The notes: generated from the sequence alone by a model not told the origin. Counted from the first letter of the stretch, positions 9,908 through 21,241 are shown. The stretch: DNA of 64,000 nucleotides from Dryococelus australis (GCA_029891345.1 CM057009.1:210112709-210176708); one strand, 5' to 3'. Program-made: numbers and translations.

Positions 9908-10490
9908 ATGTCGAAAGAGATGATGGCAACCACATCAGAGACGACCAAGCCAACATCGACTACAGAGGCTGCTGCAGAGAAAATTGGTAAGAGGGTCAAG
10001 TCCCAACCGCCATCAGTTGTGAACCTGTAAAGAATCAAAAACTAATTACAAACAAAACATCATGTAAAGAAGATGAGGAGTCATCGTCATCAACAACCCA
10101 ACCATCATCACCAGAGGATTCTATCAAGGCCCATTATAGTGGTGAGGAAAATAGTTCACGCAGACAAAAAAGAAAAAAATTTGAAAAATGTGGTTCCTTC
10201 TAAAAAAAAAAAAAAATTGAGTAAAACAGAAAAGCTAGAAAACCAGGATGATCATTCGACCATTCTCACAGATGGATCGATCTTGTTGAACGAATCGGAG
10301 TGCTTCAATAAAAGCAAAGCCATCGATTCGGAATTGGTCAAAAAGTTGCTGTCTCAGAAAATGCCTATAGATTTACACATGAAGTGTGATCATCAATATG
10401 TAAATGTCGCCGCTCAAACTAAGAGGGGAGATGAGATTGAAACCAACACACTCGTATGTAAATGATGCAATCACCAAAAATAAAAAACAA
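9908..10490 (+). pseudogene. lef-5: LEF-5-like late transcription factor (TFIIS-type zinc ribbon), broken
   Basis: Readings from ATG 9908 (Thr/Ser/Glu-rich N-terminus), a Ser-rich acidic stretch at 10070-10170 and the frame to 10465 together give about 190 residues. The C-terminus carries a zinc-ribbon signature: Cys at 10385 with DH, then AAQTKRGDEIETNT, then VCK, and after a TGA (10463-10465) a further Cys and NH. Q-T-x-R-G-D-E between two Cys pairs is the hallmark of TFIIS/LEF-5. LEF-5 is an initiation factor for the viral late RNA polymerase. An A10 tract (10204-10215) causes one frame change. The zinc-ribbon call is strong, the exact 5-prime end is not. Confidence 0.6.
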
Positions 10491-10493
10491 GCC

Positions 10494-11325
10494 ATGAAAT
10501 TATCAAAAGTGAAGACACTCGAACGAAGCGGTCTATTCGTCATCGAATAACTCAAACACACATATTTAATTTCTTGTAAATATCCATATAGAAATAGCGA
10601 ATCTAGGCTGATTGAATTCCTTCACATTCCACGAGGATATGCTGAAAAAAAGGAAAGTAAGGATTTTGCTGCCTGTCGTGAATATGTCGAGGAAACACAC
10701 AGTGTTCCGTGCAGCGAATGCTCAGTCGACTTTAACATATTCGATCTGTACTGGTACGATAACGATACTTGTTGGAAATATCACATTTTCGTCATGTTTG
10801 CCGACAAGGTGAGACCCATGAAGAACAGGTTTTGTTTGATGGCAAATGTCTGCGGTCAGGTGGAAAAATCAGTTCTAGATTCCTTTAATAAACATCCTAA
10901 AAAAATTAAAATAAAAATCCTCATAACAATGGCGATGAGAAAGGAAATAACGATGGTGGCAATCTTATGGATGCCATTAACAATAGTGAAAAAAAAACTA
11001 ACTTGGAATTACCAATGTGTCGAGAGAACGAATTGAACGTCTACACCATCCCGCAAATGTTTTTACTAAATGATTTCGAGCGTAACAGAGTGTTGAAACT
11101 ATTTGTGAAAGAGTACATCAAGTGGTTGTTGAATTTTCAATTGCACAGATACAATGAAAATAACATATACTTTGATTTCTTTGAATATGTACAAAACTTG
11201 TTGAAAACAGATAGTTGTAATTTGACAAAGATTTTTGTAAACTTGCACGAAATATATTTTGTAGATGAAAATCCAAATAACATTGTCAAGAAAAAAAAAA
11301 GGATATCTGAAAATAAAAATCTATA
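10494..11325 (+). pseudogene. Nudix hydrolase, broken
   Basis: ATG at 10494 opens a frame with one stop (TAA near 10548) that then reads to about 10900. It contains a textbook Nudix box from 10635: G-x5-E-x7-R-E-Y-V-E-E, where only the Gly near the end of the box is replaced (His). After an A-rich frameshift near 10900 the reading continues from 10967 to 11325 with a helical C-terminal part. Nudix enzymes hydrolyse nucleoside diphosphates linked to another group; baculoviruses and other large DNA viruses carry such genes (ADP-ribose pyrophosphatase or decapping roles). It starts 30 bases after the LEF-5 zinc ribbon, on the same strand. Confidence 0.7.
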
Positions 11326-11329
11326 ACTA

Positions 11330-11960
11330 CTGAATAAAAATAAGTATACACAGAGAAAGATGTTTATTTGTTCTTTTACCTCATATATTTTAGTCAGATT
11401 TGCCATATGACTCTTTAACGAAATTCCTTGAGATTTTCAAAGATACCGATGTTCAGGAAGTGATCAAAACATTTTTGCAATGATGTTAAAGGTATGTTTG
11501 TGTCAATTGCAAAATAGAAGGTTGAAGGTGAATGGTAATGATGGTTCTGGCGAGTCTCAACTCGAATAGAGTATATAAATAAGTTTTTTTTTTAATAAAA
11601 ATCACCCAACATCACTCGCTAAATTTATGCAAACTAATTCCCATATATCAGTCTTGGGGTAATATCGACGATGTAACCCTGTACAAGTTTTAAAACGAAT
11701 CCAGAATGAAATCTTTTGTCACGTGTAATGAGGCCAAAATAAAATTTACTCTATCATCCAACAAAAGATTAAAAAAATCTTTCCCAAACATTGCCTTGAT
11801 CAAGAGTAAAATTACAGATTTTTTATAAAAAAAAAAACAGAATGGGGATTTCCAATACCCCCGTTCGTGTTTTGGAAACAAAAAAATAATGTAATAAAAT
11901 AAAAAATTTTTGCTTTGGCGAGTACGTAAAAATTGTCGGTGTAGAAACAATTTGTCTCAC
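11330..11960. other. AT-rich interval between Nudix and dUTPase
   Basis: Mixed AT-rich sequence. The minus-strand ORFs here are Phe/Lys-rich shadows of A/T tracts. Coding-like fragments near 11405-11500 (plus, LTKFLEIFKDTD) may be a remnant of the Nudix C-terminus or another gene, but nothing firm can be claimed. Confidence 0.4.
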
Positions 11961-11963
11961 GCC

Positions 11964-12542
11964 ATGGCGCTCATTGTTCCTGCATGGTTCAAACATCAGT
12001 TGGTCCACGGTAGTGAAGAAACAGCTGGGTACGACTTGAAGAAAACTCACGACATTGAAATTCAACCAGGTCAAGTGGCCAATGTCAATGTCGGCCTGGC
12101 ATGTAAAATATCCGAAGGTCATTTCGGTTTTGTTACTAGTCGTTCGGGGCTGGCATTGAACCATCAAATATACACCTATAATAGAATTATAGATTCAGAC
12201 TACAGAGGAGATATCTTTGTGCAGCTGGAAAATCAAGGAAATTCAACATTCAAAGCCGAGAAAGGATCTCGTATAGCTCAACTACTCATAATGCCACAAA
12301 TGATAGTATCGTTTGTACCGACAGATGAGAATGATGATGCATTTTACAATATATGGCGAGGCACCTCGGGATTTGGATCCTCTTCATCACCACCACCAAA
12401 ACCTACACCGACACAAACCATCAAAGTGAATCCTGTGGTCCATCGAGATAAACCCATCTGGATGCAATTTTCCTTTCCCGAACAGCATCACTTGTCGCCG
12501 GCCGAAATGCAAGAGTATTTGTTGAAATCAAAATCAAAATAA
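11964..12542 (+). CDS. dut: dUTPase (trimeric type) with Pro-rich C-terminal extension, intact
   Basis: Start chosen at ATG 11964 (context GCCATGG), giving 192 residues; the frame is open 54 bases further upstream without need. All five motifs of homotrimeric dUTPase are present: AGYDLK, SRSGLAL, IIDSDYRGDIFVQLEN, KGSRIAQLLIMP and RGTSGFGSS. The catalytic Asp of motif 3 is kept. dUTPase converts dUTP to dUMP and PPi and keeps uracil out of DNA. About 55 residues beyond motif 5 form a Pro/Thr linker (SSPPPKPTPTQT) and a tail with no known domain. One of the very few long genes here with no lesion. Confidence 0.93.
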   Translation: MALIVPAWFKHQLVHGSEETAGYDLKKTHDIEIQPGQVANVNVGLACKISEGHFGFVTSRSGLALNHQIYTYNRIIDSDYRGDIFVQLENQGNSTFKAEKGSRIAQLLIMPQMIVSFVPTDENDDAFYNIWRGTSGFGSSSSPPPKPTPTQTIKVNPVVHRDKPIWMQFSFPEQHHLSPAEMQEYLLKSKSK

Positions 12543-12638
12543 AATAAGGATTTTAAAAAACTATAGTTACTTTCTTTTCTCATTTAACCCATTCTCTCTC
12601 TATATATAAGGATTTACTCCACACACATATAAGGAAAT

Positions 12639-12995
12639 ATGGAATATTTAATACATAATGACAAAAAAATTTCGTTTCTTTTAGACAAGGATGATAAACA
12701 GTGGTTTCGAGGAAAGAATGCGGTAAAAATGTTGGATTATAAGGATACTTGCGATGCCATTCAGAGACACGTTCCCGTAAATGAACGGGCAAAGTACAGA
12801 CAACTCGTATAATCAAATAGTTTACCATTGTCGAGCTATCATGGAAATTCGAGAACCATTTTCTTAACTGAAATAGGCCTATATAATTTGATTATGAAAT
12901 TGCGATTGTCGACTGGAAAAGATTTCAAGGTTTGGGTAGTGCATCAAATTCTACCGACAAAAGAACTTCAGTTTGAAAAGCAAAAAATTATGTAA
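12639..12995 (+). pseudogene. bro: BRO-N domain protein, one in-frame stop
   Basis: ATG at 12639 follows a TATATATAAGG element (12600) by about 35 bases. The 118-codon frame is BRO-N from end to end: ISFLLDKDDKQWFRGKNAVK, MLDYKDTCDAIQRHV, RTIFLTEIGLYNLIMKLRLS and FKVWVVHQILP. The only lesion is TAA at 12810-12812. No C-terminal domain follows. BRO-N is a DNA-binding domain common in insect large DNA viruses. Confidence 0.72.
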
Positions 12996-13045
12996 GCAAC
13001 TGGAGAAAAAAAATGATTATATAATCATAAGCTTTTTGCAAAGTT

Positions 13046-13868
13046 ATGGAAAGAAAAGATAAATCGGTATTTATATATATTTTACTTGTTTTCTTACTAT
13101 TCATTGTTCAGGTTTCCGTTCGCATATTGTTGGTGTACAGGCGATCCAATCATGCAATTATATCTAGAATCTGGGTTGACTGGTTTAGAAAAACAACCGA
13201 CCGTCGTGTTGAAGGAGAATGTGAGTGCAGATGATGGCGAAAAAGGCGACGATTTGTTTCTACAAAATAAATGCCGATTCGGTCATTACCTAGGCGAAAA
13301 AACGACCTGGTTTCTTGAACCTTGAGTTGTAACAACAACAATGGCGAATTCGAATACAAGATCTTTCCGGCCCAAACAATCATCAATCACATGTATCGAG
13401 GTGCCTACTGTATACCTTCAGAATCAGCCGCTCATAAACCCTATCTGGGTAAAAAATTTATGTGGATGACAAATACATTTGCCTTCCATGCCATCCGCAC
13501 TTGTTTGGAGGGATCGGTTCCAACCTGTTTGTCGGTTGTAATTGATCGATAGTGGATAGAGTGACGAATACAACATACACCGATATGGTACCCAGCACGT
13601 TTAGGATAGAGGATGTGGACAAAAGTTGGATGATTGTGATTACTGGATCGTGTACACCGAGCTATCAGACACTTTACAAAATCGATTGATTCTGTTGAGT
13701 AATAGATCGTGTTTCGAGTACATGCCAAATAAATGCTGTTCAATGACATTCAATGCACCAAAAAACATGATGCCCGATTACTCCACCAGTATATGTGACT
13801 GTGGCCCGCAAATTTTAAACTTGAATTCTGACCCCAAACTTACATGTACGAAATGCGTTTCGAAATGA
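13046..13868 (+). pseudogene. pif-2: PIF-2-like per os infectivity factor, multiply broken
   Basis: ATG at 13046 begins with a basic residue cluster and one N-terminal membrane anchor (VFIYILLVFLLFIVQV). The reading then passes through several frames to 13868. Cys-containing blocks in order: NKCRFGHYLG, CNNNNGEFEY, a GAYC block near 13410, GSVPTC, a NTTY-FRIEDVD segment near 13570-13620, and SICDCGPQI near the end. Single N-terminal anchor, many Cys and this block order match the PIF-2 envelope proteins of nudiviruses and baculoviruses, which act in the oral entry complex. At least three frame changes and several stops make it non-functional. Identification is by pattern, so moderate. Confidence 0.58.
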
Positions 13869-14218
13869 GCTGGAAGTGACCCGACCATACAAGGCGCCCA
13901 ATATGCATTCAGTATAATATGCCCATGCATAAACCTAAATACCGATAATTCTTTGTACAAGCAATTAAAAAATGCCTTGCTCTTTTGACACAATTAAGGA
14001 CCCTGAAAGAAATTCATGTGAACGTGCAATATTTCTCGCGACTAATACCTATAGTCCATTGGCTTTAAAAAATATTGAAAAAAAAATAAAAATTTCCAAG
14101 TGAATACATAAAAAATAAAAAAGAACAAAGAAATATTGAAATAAATATTTTAAAATATATTTTAATAAGTTTTCTCGGCGTAGCAGCTTAACCAGTTGCT
14201 CAGAAGAAACTTGGCACA

Positions 14219-14914
14219 ATGGATACCCCTAGTAAAACTACTGAACAGCAACAGCAGCAGCCCGAACCACAGCAGTGTCAACTCGACAATAGTGCTAATA
14301 CTTTTACTAATCTCATGGCGGAAGATCGCAAATCAGTTAAGCAAAAAAAAATACGAATGTTGTGACGATGACGAAGCTCAGGACATTGAATCATTTATTC
14401 AAGCACCAATCAACCAACAATCAGAAGGGATACCAACTGCGAAATACCAACGGGTCGAGAACATAACGTGTCTACTGTGCATTGTCGTGGATAATTCTGA
14501 AGCAAAGTTTGGTTCCATGTTAAGTGAAATTGATGGAAACTACTTCATGTTTTATTTTAACGATCAAATAAAGTTGAATGTGAGTAATTATCACTCCGAA
14601 TATGATGAAATTACCAACTTTATCCGACTGTTGGCAAAATGCCTTCAGTAGTTTAACCTTCTCGGTTCAAACATTAACCTCATCAATTTGAACAATACCA
14701 ATGAGATCAAGATAAGCTCTTAAATACTGTTTGTTGAAAACGAACCATTGAGAAAATATGTCTTTTTCACAATAGATCAATTGACTGAAAAAGATTGTTC
14801 GCAAAAATCAAAGTGGGGATTTTTACGCGAAGAATACAGAATACCTCAACAGTATTTTCGTCATCATAGCAGGACTGACAATCAATTTGGGTTTGTTCAT
14901 TCAAACCCAAATTG
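14219..14914 (+). pseudogene. Unknown viral-type gene with Gln-rich N-terminus, broken
   Basis: ATG at 14219 starts a Gln/Pro-rich N-terminus. An A9 tract near 14344-14352 shifts the frame, after which one frame runs to 14914 with stops at 14650 and about 14719. Features: an acidic CCDDDEAQD stretch, ITCLLCIVVDN, an FMFYFNDQ strand, and a basic C-terminal part (SKWGFLREEYRIP). About 230 residues. No family recognised. A 30-base AT element and TATA-like words precede it. Confidence 0.45.
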
Positions 14915-15082
14915 AAAAACTAAATTACTAATAACATTTCTTGTTTGCTTAGTTTGCTTCCCTGTTTGATGAAGAAGTTTGTTTGTGAAAAAAAAAAATG
15001 TGTATCAAATATATTGACAAAATGAATGTATAAAATGGTTTTTTATATATATATTTATTTATTTATTTACGATAAGAATATT

Positions 15083-16145
15083 TTACTTACAGCAATGTTT
15101 TTTACGGCATATTGCATATTTGGAATGTGTAAATAGACATTCGATACATGAAATCGAATGACCAGAAGGCAGAAAAACAACCTTCAACTCTCTTTGGTAA
15201 CAAATCTTGCATAAAACCGGATTTTGTTGATCATCTTCATTATCGCCACTGCTGCCGCCACCCACACATTTTTCCAAATCGTTGTTTGTGGAAAAATCGC
15301 CGCTGTTGCCACTCACATATGTCTCCAAATCGTTGTTTGCAGAATTTTCCATCTCCTTGTTCTCTTTTTGTTGAAGCCGTCGTATTTTTCCGCCCCAATT
15401 TTGTCGATGAAACCCTTTCCTTTTGTGAAAAGGAAAAATTTTCATTTGGGATACCAAAAACCATGTTCTATCCAGGGATCGTCTTCTCCTTCCTAATGTG
15501 TAATGTTTTTACCGCAGTGAAACCAAGTCACTTGATCACCGAAACCCATGTTACATAGTCATTTCGGGTCTTTAACTAGATATGGAGGCCATTGCTTTAA
15601 TTTAAACTTTTTTATTCATGCTTCACACATATTGTATTCAGGATAGGCTTGTTGTTATTTGTTGTTTTACAAAAGTTGAAATATGGCATCAACATCGACA
15701 TTATCATCTGTGATGTCGATTTTACATACATTTTTACCATCCACTAAATTTGCAGTCATAATAGGATATATGTTATCCTTTATCAAGTTAACATACAGCC
15801 ATTCAATCATCGAGTAATTATAAATGTATTCTATCCAAGGATCATGTTCTTCCTTCCAGTAATAATATTTGCAGCTGCAATAAAAGCAAATAACTGTATC
15901 ATTGTCCCATGTAAAAGAAGAAACCAGCTTGGCTTAGTTGTTTCGGTCATTGTTTCATCGCCTTGGGCCAAAACTCGTACGTTGTCAACCGCGATTGAAA
16001 CAAATTATATTGGGATACCTCGAACCTATATATTCCACGATACCCGTCTCTTCTAAACACGCTGTTGGCAATCCCATAGATGCAGATTGCACGGCATTGG
16101 AGGGCCATTGCCCATGTTCGTGAAAAGCATACTCGAACTTAACCA
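15083..16145 (-). pseudogene. iap: Inhibitor of apoptosis (BIR, BIR, RING), broken
   Basis: Reading the minus strand from about 16145: a degraded BIR (ends around 15800; NDTVICFYC and EEHDPWIEY), a second BIR at about 15575-15465 (VTWFHCGKNI, EDDPWIEHGFW), and a C-terminal RING in the open frame 15457-15083 (CKICYQRELKVVFLPSGHS, CIEC, then a final Cys pair). Two BIRs plus RING is the layout of insect-virus IAP-3, which blocks caspases and ubiquitinates targets. Lesions: several stops and frame changes; in BIR2 the first zinc Cys reads Trp, in BIR1 the His of the EHA block reads Tyr, and a RING Cys reads Ser. Viral origin is likely from context; host capture is possible. Confidence 0.68.
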
Positions 16146-16289
16146 TAATTAATTTCCTCCTCTCTCAATTCCACCCATCTTTTTTCGGTGAGTATCCTTA
16201 TATATATGAAAACAATTCACAAAGTATTGCACGAATGATTCGGTAAATCATTGCGTGGAAAATAACATCTTTGAATTATTTAAAATGCG

Positions 16290-17942
16290 TTATTCATTTA
16301 AATACAAACCATCATCTCTCAAAGTTACAACATTCCATTCGATGGCCGAGATAAACGAATTATGACCGAGTTGGGGAACCATGTGCGCATTTATACACAT
16401 TTGGTGCATTTCTTTACCGATTTCGGCCACTATTTCGTTCAAGGAAAGTTTCGAGGAATTGATTGCATCTTTAAATTCGAGTGTACCATCGAGCGAAACC
16501 AATTTATAAACGAATCCCAGGTAGTGATGAATGTTTCCTTTGGCGCCACTCAAAACGATGCGAATTAAATTTCCATCCAATAAACTCGGTGCTTTTGACG
16601 TGTAGAGAAGTGGGAGCGATTCATCGTGAATATCATTAATGATGCTATTTGCCAACTCGTAAGTTTTATGGTTCACCTCGCAAAAGAAATTGTATGTTTT
16701 CCTCGAGCCATATTTGAAATAAAGAAAGAGACAAAAATTTTCCAAAATATCCTTCATTGGTTCGACCAAGTTGTAAACGTAGGGCACGTCGACAATCAGA
16801 TTGTCCAATGCTTCGAGATTCTCTCGTCATCGAACCATTTCAATGTGTAAATGTTGCGAAACAATTCGTATAATTGGTGAAACTAATGTGTTTTGGGTAA
16901 GCTTCTTTTATGCATGTACAGAATATGAGCTTCGGTAAATTTCAAGCTCAGTTTATTAAAAGGAATGTAAATACTGTAAATGAGAGATATGTTGTTTATT
17001 GCTTCCTTGATTGCGACCACATCCGAAACCACGTACAATAATTCCGTATCTCCGTCTATGTCGGCATTCTGAATCTTCAGGATCAACGGCGAGACAAACA
17101 GTAAATCTGTCATCGCAAAAGCTACTCGATTGACGACAACGATCGAGGCGGGGTGTATCACTGGATCTCGTTTGAGTACAATGACTGTATCCCCCCTCCC
17201 AGGTTGATGAATTTCTCCTTTTATCCATCCACAATGTTGGTCAGGTCAAAGAGGATGATTCGAGAGACGTTCAGGTCGATGACTAGTGATGTCATCCACA
17301 ATGATCTCGTTTGGTCGCAGATCGGCTCGTAAAACGATTTGACTGTGCAAACATTTTATTTGCGGTGACAGTAAATTCCGGTGCATCTGGCTACTGCTAC
17401 CTTGCAACATTGTCTTTATCGACCCATTACAAAATGGAATGATGAAAAACTTTTGAATCTCGACAAATGTTTACTTGATGCAACGAAAAATTTGCTATTC
17501 CAAGGTGTAAATAGCTTGTTTGTCAACCATGCACGATTCTAATAAGAGTAAAAATGTATATATTTTCTTCCAGTTGGCACACATTTGACTGTATTGCCAC
17601 ATCTTTATCTGATTTATTAAATCGTGGTACCATTTTCCAGGGGATTCTGGAAACGATACAGTCAGGGAATCAAACAAATCCAAAATGGAATGTAATTTTT
17701 TTTATATACTGGTGATTCCCAATCATCTTAAACAGGATGACCAATTCGGTCATTTAATCAGTTTCCACAATGTTTTTAAATTTGGAAATTGATTCCTTCG
17801 GGTGCATTTTCAAGTTGGGAATAACAAAACAGCATAGATTAATATAATTGTTTTTTAATTGTTCCATGGCCCTGCAATTAGATCGATAGTAAATGTATGG
17901 AAATCTTGTTTCTACGATGTAAATACCAATATTGTTTTGCAC
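16290..17942 (-). pseudogene. lef-9: LEF-9 late RNA polymerase subunit (beta-prime-like), broken
   Basis: The frame containing 17683-16883 is protein-like throughout, with stops near 17495, 17476 and 17255. The N-terminal piece (17942-17754) and the C-terminal piece (16808-16290) lie one frame away. RNA polymerase beta-prime landmarks appear in order: VLKRDPVIHPAS (the R-x-P-x-x-H block), the metal-binding NADIDGD (17068-17048) with all three Asp, and VLSGAKGNIHHYLGF (from 16550). LEF-9 supplies the catalytic centre of the viral late RNA polymerase. About 550 residues, near the family length (about 500 in baculoviruses). The 172-codon C-terminal ORF is still open. Confidence 0.78.
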
Positions 17943-18275
17943 CTCGACTAAAGCACAACTGTTTGTATTTTTCCTAAACCACCAACCTCATCCATTTTGT
18001 GTTAACAATTGGCCAGTTTTTTTTTTTACTCGGTCCGACATTAGGTACTTTATTTTACTGCGTGTGTATAGTTTTCACCTGATAAACAAAGACTTATATA
18101 CTCAATTTATTATTTTATTTTTTATTCTCATTTTTATTGTATGTATATTTCGCCTGATAAAAGAAAGGCATGTATACTTTATTTTGTTGGTTTTTATTTA
18201 TTTTTTCCTTTTTACATTTATCAAGTGAGACTCTCTCGAGACTCGAAACAGTTTATCACACAAAAAAGTGCAGCA

Positions 18276-18400
18276 ATTAAAAAATTACGGGAAGCAAAGT
18301 TGAGGGTAATGAAGCCAAAATGTTGGCATAATCTTGAGACAAACTTGAAATTTGCCTCAACTTTGCCTGAAGATTATCCCGTAATTTTTCATTTTATTAC
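18276..18400. repeat. Short palindromic element (MITE-like)
   Basis: AAAATTACGGGAAGCAAAGTTGAGG on the left is mirrored by CCTCAACTTTGCC...CCCGTAATTTTT on the right, enclosing about 60 bases. Related CAAAGTTGAGG words continue to about 18470. A small inverted-repeat element between two minus-strand viral genes. Confidence 0.65.
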
Positions 18401-18512
18401 AGCATAATATTGAGGCAAAGTTGAGGCATTCTCAAGATTACCTCAAGAACCATGTGTGGCAAAGTTGAGGTTGCCTAATCTTTCCCTTCTCATTCCCTCT
18501 GATTAGACTTAT

Positions 18513-18965
18513 TCACTCACATAGTTTTGTGAATCGACCCGTGATGCGAATTGATGGTGTTGAAGAAAAGCAGCCGGTACCGGCATCATTACCCTCTTCG
18601 TATCCTAGGGCATCGACAGTGAATGTAACATCCGAGGCGATAGCCAGTCCTTTTATAGGTGACCCTGACGAATCTGCATCGAAAATCAGCTGGATGTTTA
18701 TCAGTTGAATTATATTTCCATAATGGCACATCTCCAGTTTAAGAAACGTTTCCGAAAAGTCGCCCAAGTAGGTAATTTTCCCACCAAATTTGTTTTTAAA
18801 CATGCAATAATCGCGTAAAATGTTTTTGATATTTATTGTGTGGCCGCAGGTAAAGAAAGTCGTGTGAAGAATCAAGTCGGCAACCACCCAATGCTATTTA
18901 TCGATATTTTCAATGTCTGCAACACTAAAACATCCATCGGCTAACACAAAAACCATTGTGATCAT
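18513..18965 (-). pseudogene. Unknown viral-type gene, single in-frame stop
   Basis: ATG at 18965 opens a 150-codon frame ending at 18513 with only one stop (near 18896). The N-terminus is MITMVFVLADGCF; then FFTCGHTINIKNIL, a beta-rich middle (LEMCHYGNIIQLINIQLIFD) and a small-residue tail. No family recognised. Near-intact state beside LEF-9 suggests it was a conserved viral gene of about 150 residues. Confidence 0.5.
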
Positions 18966-18999
18966 TTTCGATTATATAGATTGAATCCATGATAAGAGG

Positions 19000-19950
19000 G
19001 GGAAAAATTTAATGTTTTGAGAATTGATGAAACTTATACACAATTTTTCTTTTGGGCGATGTTGTGTCTAATGGACCAAAAAGAGAGATGTTCGATATTT
19101 GCTAATTTTACCCTACAACACAATGATGGAGAATTATAATGGGAAACTAGCAGTTCTGCTCCCAAAAGAAAAATCCAATAAAACCAACATGACTCGAGTA
19201 GTAGAAATTGATGATAAATGCGAGGGACAAAGGTTTAAGAACAAACTGTAAGCCTTAAACCCTCGACTCTGTTAAAAATACTAAACATCAACAGATGCGA
19301 AATTGATTACTTATTTGATTATATAACAGCCACACAGTATTCGTTAGTGCAAATCATCAACTGACTACTCGAAATAGGTATAATAAGAATCTGAGTTTAG
19401 GTATTTATAGTTTAGTTTTTTTAGTTTTGCAGTAACAATTAAAACAATTTTTTTAAACGCCTTGGTTTTTTGTAAGTAGAGAAAAATTCGACTGCTCTAC
19501 AATCATCATTCTTCACAAGGTGACTTGGTTGTTGTGGCAATGATACCAACAATGATGATGATGGCGGCAAAATCGGTGATGGTTATGATGGGAATATTGG
19601 TACTATCAACACTGATAAAAATGGCCTTGATGGAGATGACAATAATGAATGGAACTTGACATTTGTTACAAAATCATTTTGCATTTAGAAAAAACAAATT
19701 AATGTGTAAATTAAATAAAATATATATAGAAGAAAAATGCATAATTTATTCTTTAGTTCCACGAAATGTTGTCAGAGTGTGTAGTCGTCGAACCCCCTTC
19801 CACAGCTAATTTCAACATACTCTAGTAAAGTCTTGCAGAACAAAACAAGGATAACACAAAATGTCCAAAGTTACATTATTATTCACTTCACATTTACAAG
19901 ACAAATTTTGAATACTAATTACTTGTATTAGGAGCAGGCACACATTTGCA
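19000..19950. other. Mixed interval with small ORF remnants
   Basis: A 42-codon plus ORF starts at about 19125 (MMENYNGKLAVLLPKEK). A Gly/Asp/Asn-rich stretch at 19525-19660 reads as an acidic low-complexity peptide (NDDDGGKIGDGYDG). Neither has a family. The rest is AT-rich with an AATAAA-like signal near 19715. The interval marks the fading edge of the first viral block. Confidence 0.35.
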
Positions 19951-19959
19951 AATTTTATC

Positions 19960-20690
19960 CGAACCAAACAGACATGTATAAGCTGTACACTGTCCCCCAC
20001 TCCTTGTGAGATAAATGAAGTTGAATTACCCCGACTCCTAATTTCAACAACCAATCACATTGCAGCATTTCATTCCCCCCCTCCTTCCGCAACATCAGTT
20101 TGACTATATAGCAGAGAAATCTGGAAAATGATATCAGTCGACGGCAAGAGCTGGACAGAGTAACATCAAACTTCCTCCTTTCCAGAACAAAAGAGAAATA
20201 AAGTATGAACAAAAAGGCAATAAAATTAATAAATATGCCTTATTATATATAATATAGTATACATATACAATAATATAGTATATTAACAATTATTATTATA
20301 CTTGCCTTATTCCCTATGCTCTGGAGTGGAGGAATTTTGATGTCTCTCCATCCAGCTCTCGCCATCGACTGAAGTTTTTTTCCCGATATGTCTGCAATAT
20401 AGGCAAACTTTGAAGATAGGAAGGGAGGAGAAATGAAATACTGTACTTTGATTTGTTGTTGATTCCTCCCTATCACTTTATTCAATAACCAATCAAATTA
20501 CACAATTTTATATCCCTATTTTAATAATAGGAAATTATGTTTGGTTCTGAGAAAAATTAACTTGCTCGCATGAGTCTGGTTATAATTTGTTTTTTTTTTT
20601 TTAGACTTTGCCTCTATATAGGCAAACTGAACAGTGTGGAAAGGAAGGGAATCTGAAACAGTGCAATCTGATTTATGTTAATGCATCGAT
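19960..20690. repeat. Foldback repeat family, copies B
   Basis: A forward half-unit (about 20025-20205: TTTCAACAACCAATCACATTGCAGC, CTATATAG, CAGTCGACGG) and a reverse half-unit (about 20300-20470: GCCATCGACTGAAG, ATATAGGCAAACT, TTGTTGTTGATTCC) face each other across a TATA-rich spacer. A third partial reverse unit lies at 20600-20690. Same family as 24.2-26.6 kb. Confidence 0.75.
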
Positions 20691-20899
20691 GGCTGGGTGT
20701 GAATGCATCGGTTCGCCATTTCTATAGACAGTCGCTGCTTTTTTTAATTTCGGCGACAAAGTGTGATTGAGTCATCTACACTATGTAAATAATATTTTTA
20801 TCTGTCCCTTAGTTTAGTAACAAATGAAATTCACAAATATTGCTTGAAATTTTTTAACATTGCGATTTTCGACCAACTTATCAGCATAAAATAGTCTTG

Positions 20900-21125
20900 C
20901 CATGTTTCATCAACTTGGGTTATAATGTTACATTCGTTTGTCGACTTGGGTTATGACATCATGCTCGTTCATAGGATTAATCCTATATCCGTCGACTTAG
21001 GTTATGACGTCACACATTTTTGATGCCTCATGTGTCATCCTCATATGTCGACTTGTGTTATGACATCACACTAGCTCAAAGGATTATTCCTATATCCATC
21101 GACTTGGGTTATGATGACACACAAC
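20900..21125. repeat. Tandem repeat (about 53-base period), left flank of the dUTPase-like island
   Basis: TCGACTTGGGTTATGACATCA-type units recur near 20911, 20940, 20993, 21048 and 21101, the last four spaced about 53-55 bases. The same core appears in reverse complement at 23085-23265, beyond the enclosed genes. Confidence 0.75.
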
Positions 21126-21241
21126 CCTAAGATTAAAATAAAAATATTTTTTGACAAATTAAAAATAATTTTTTTCAAGAATATTTTTTATTTTATTTTT
21201 CAACACATGAGTTTATAATAAGGAAAAAAGGCCGAACAAGA

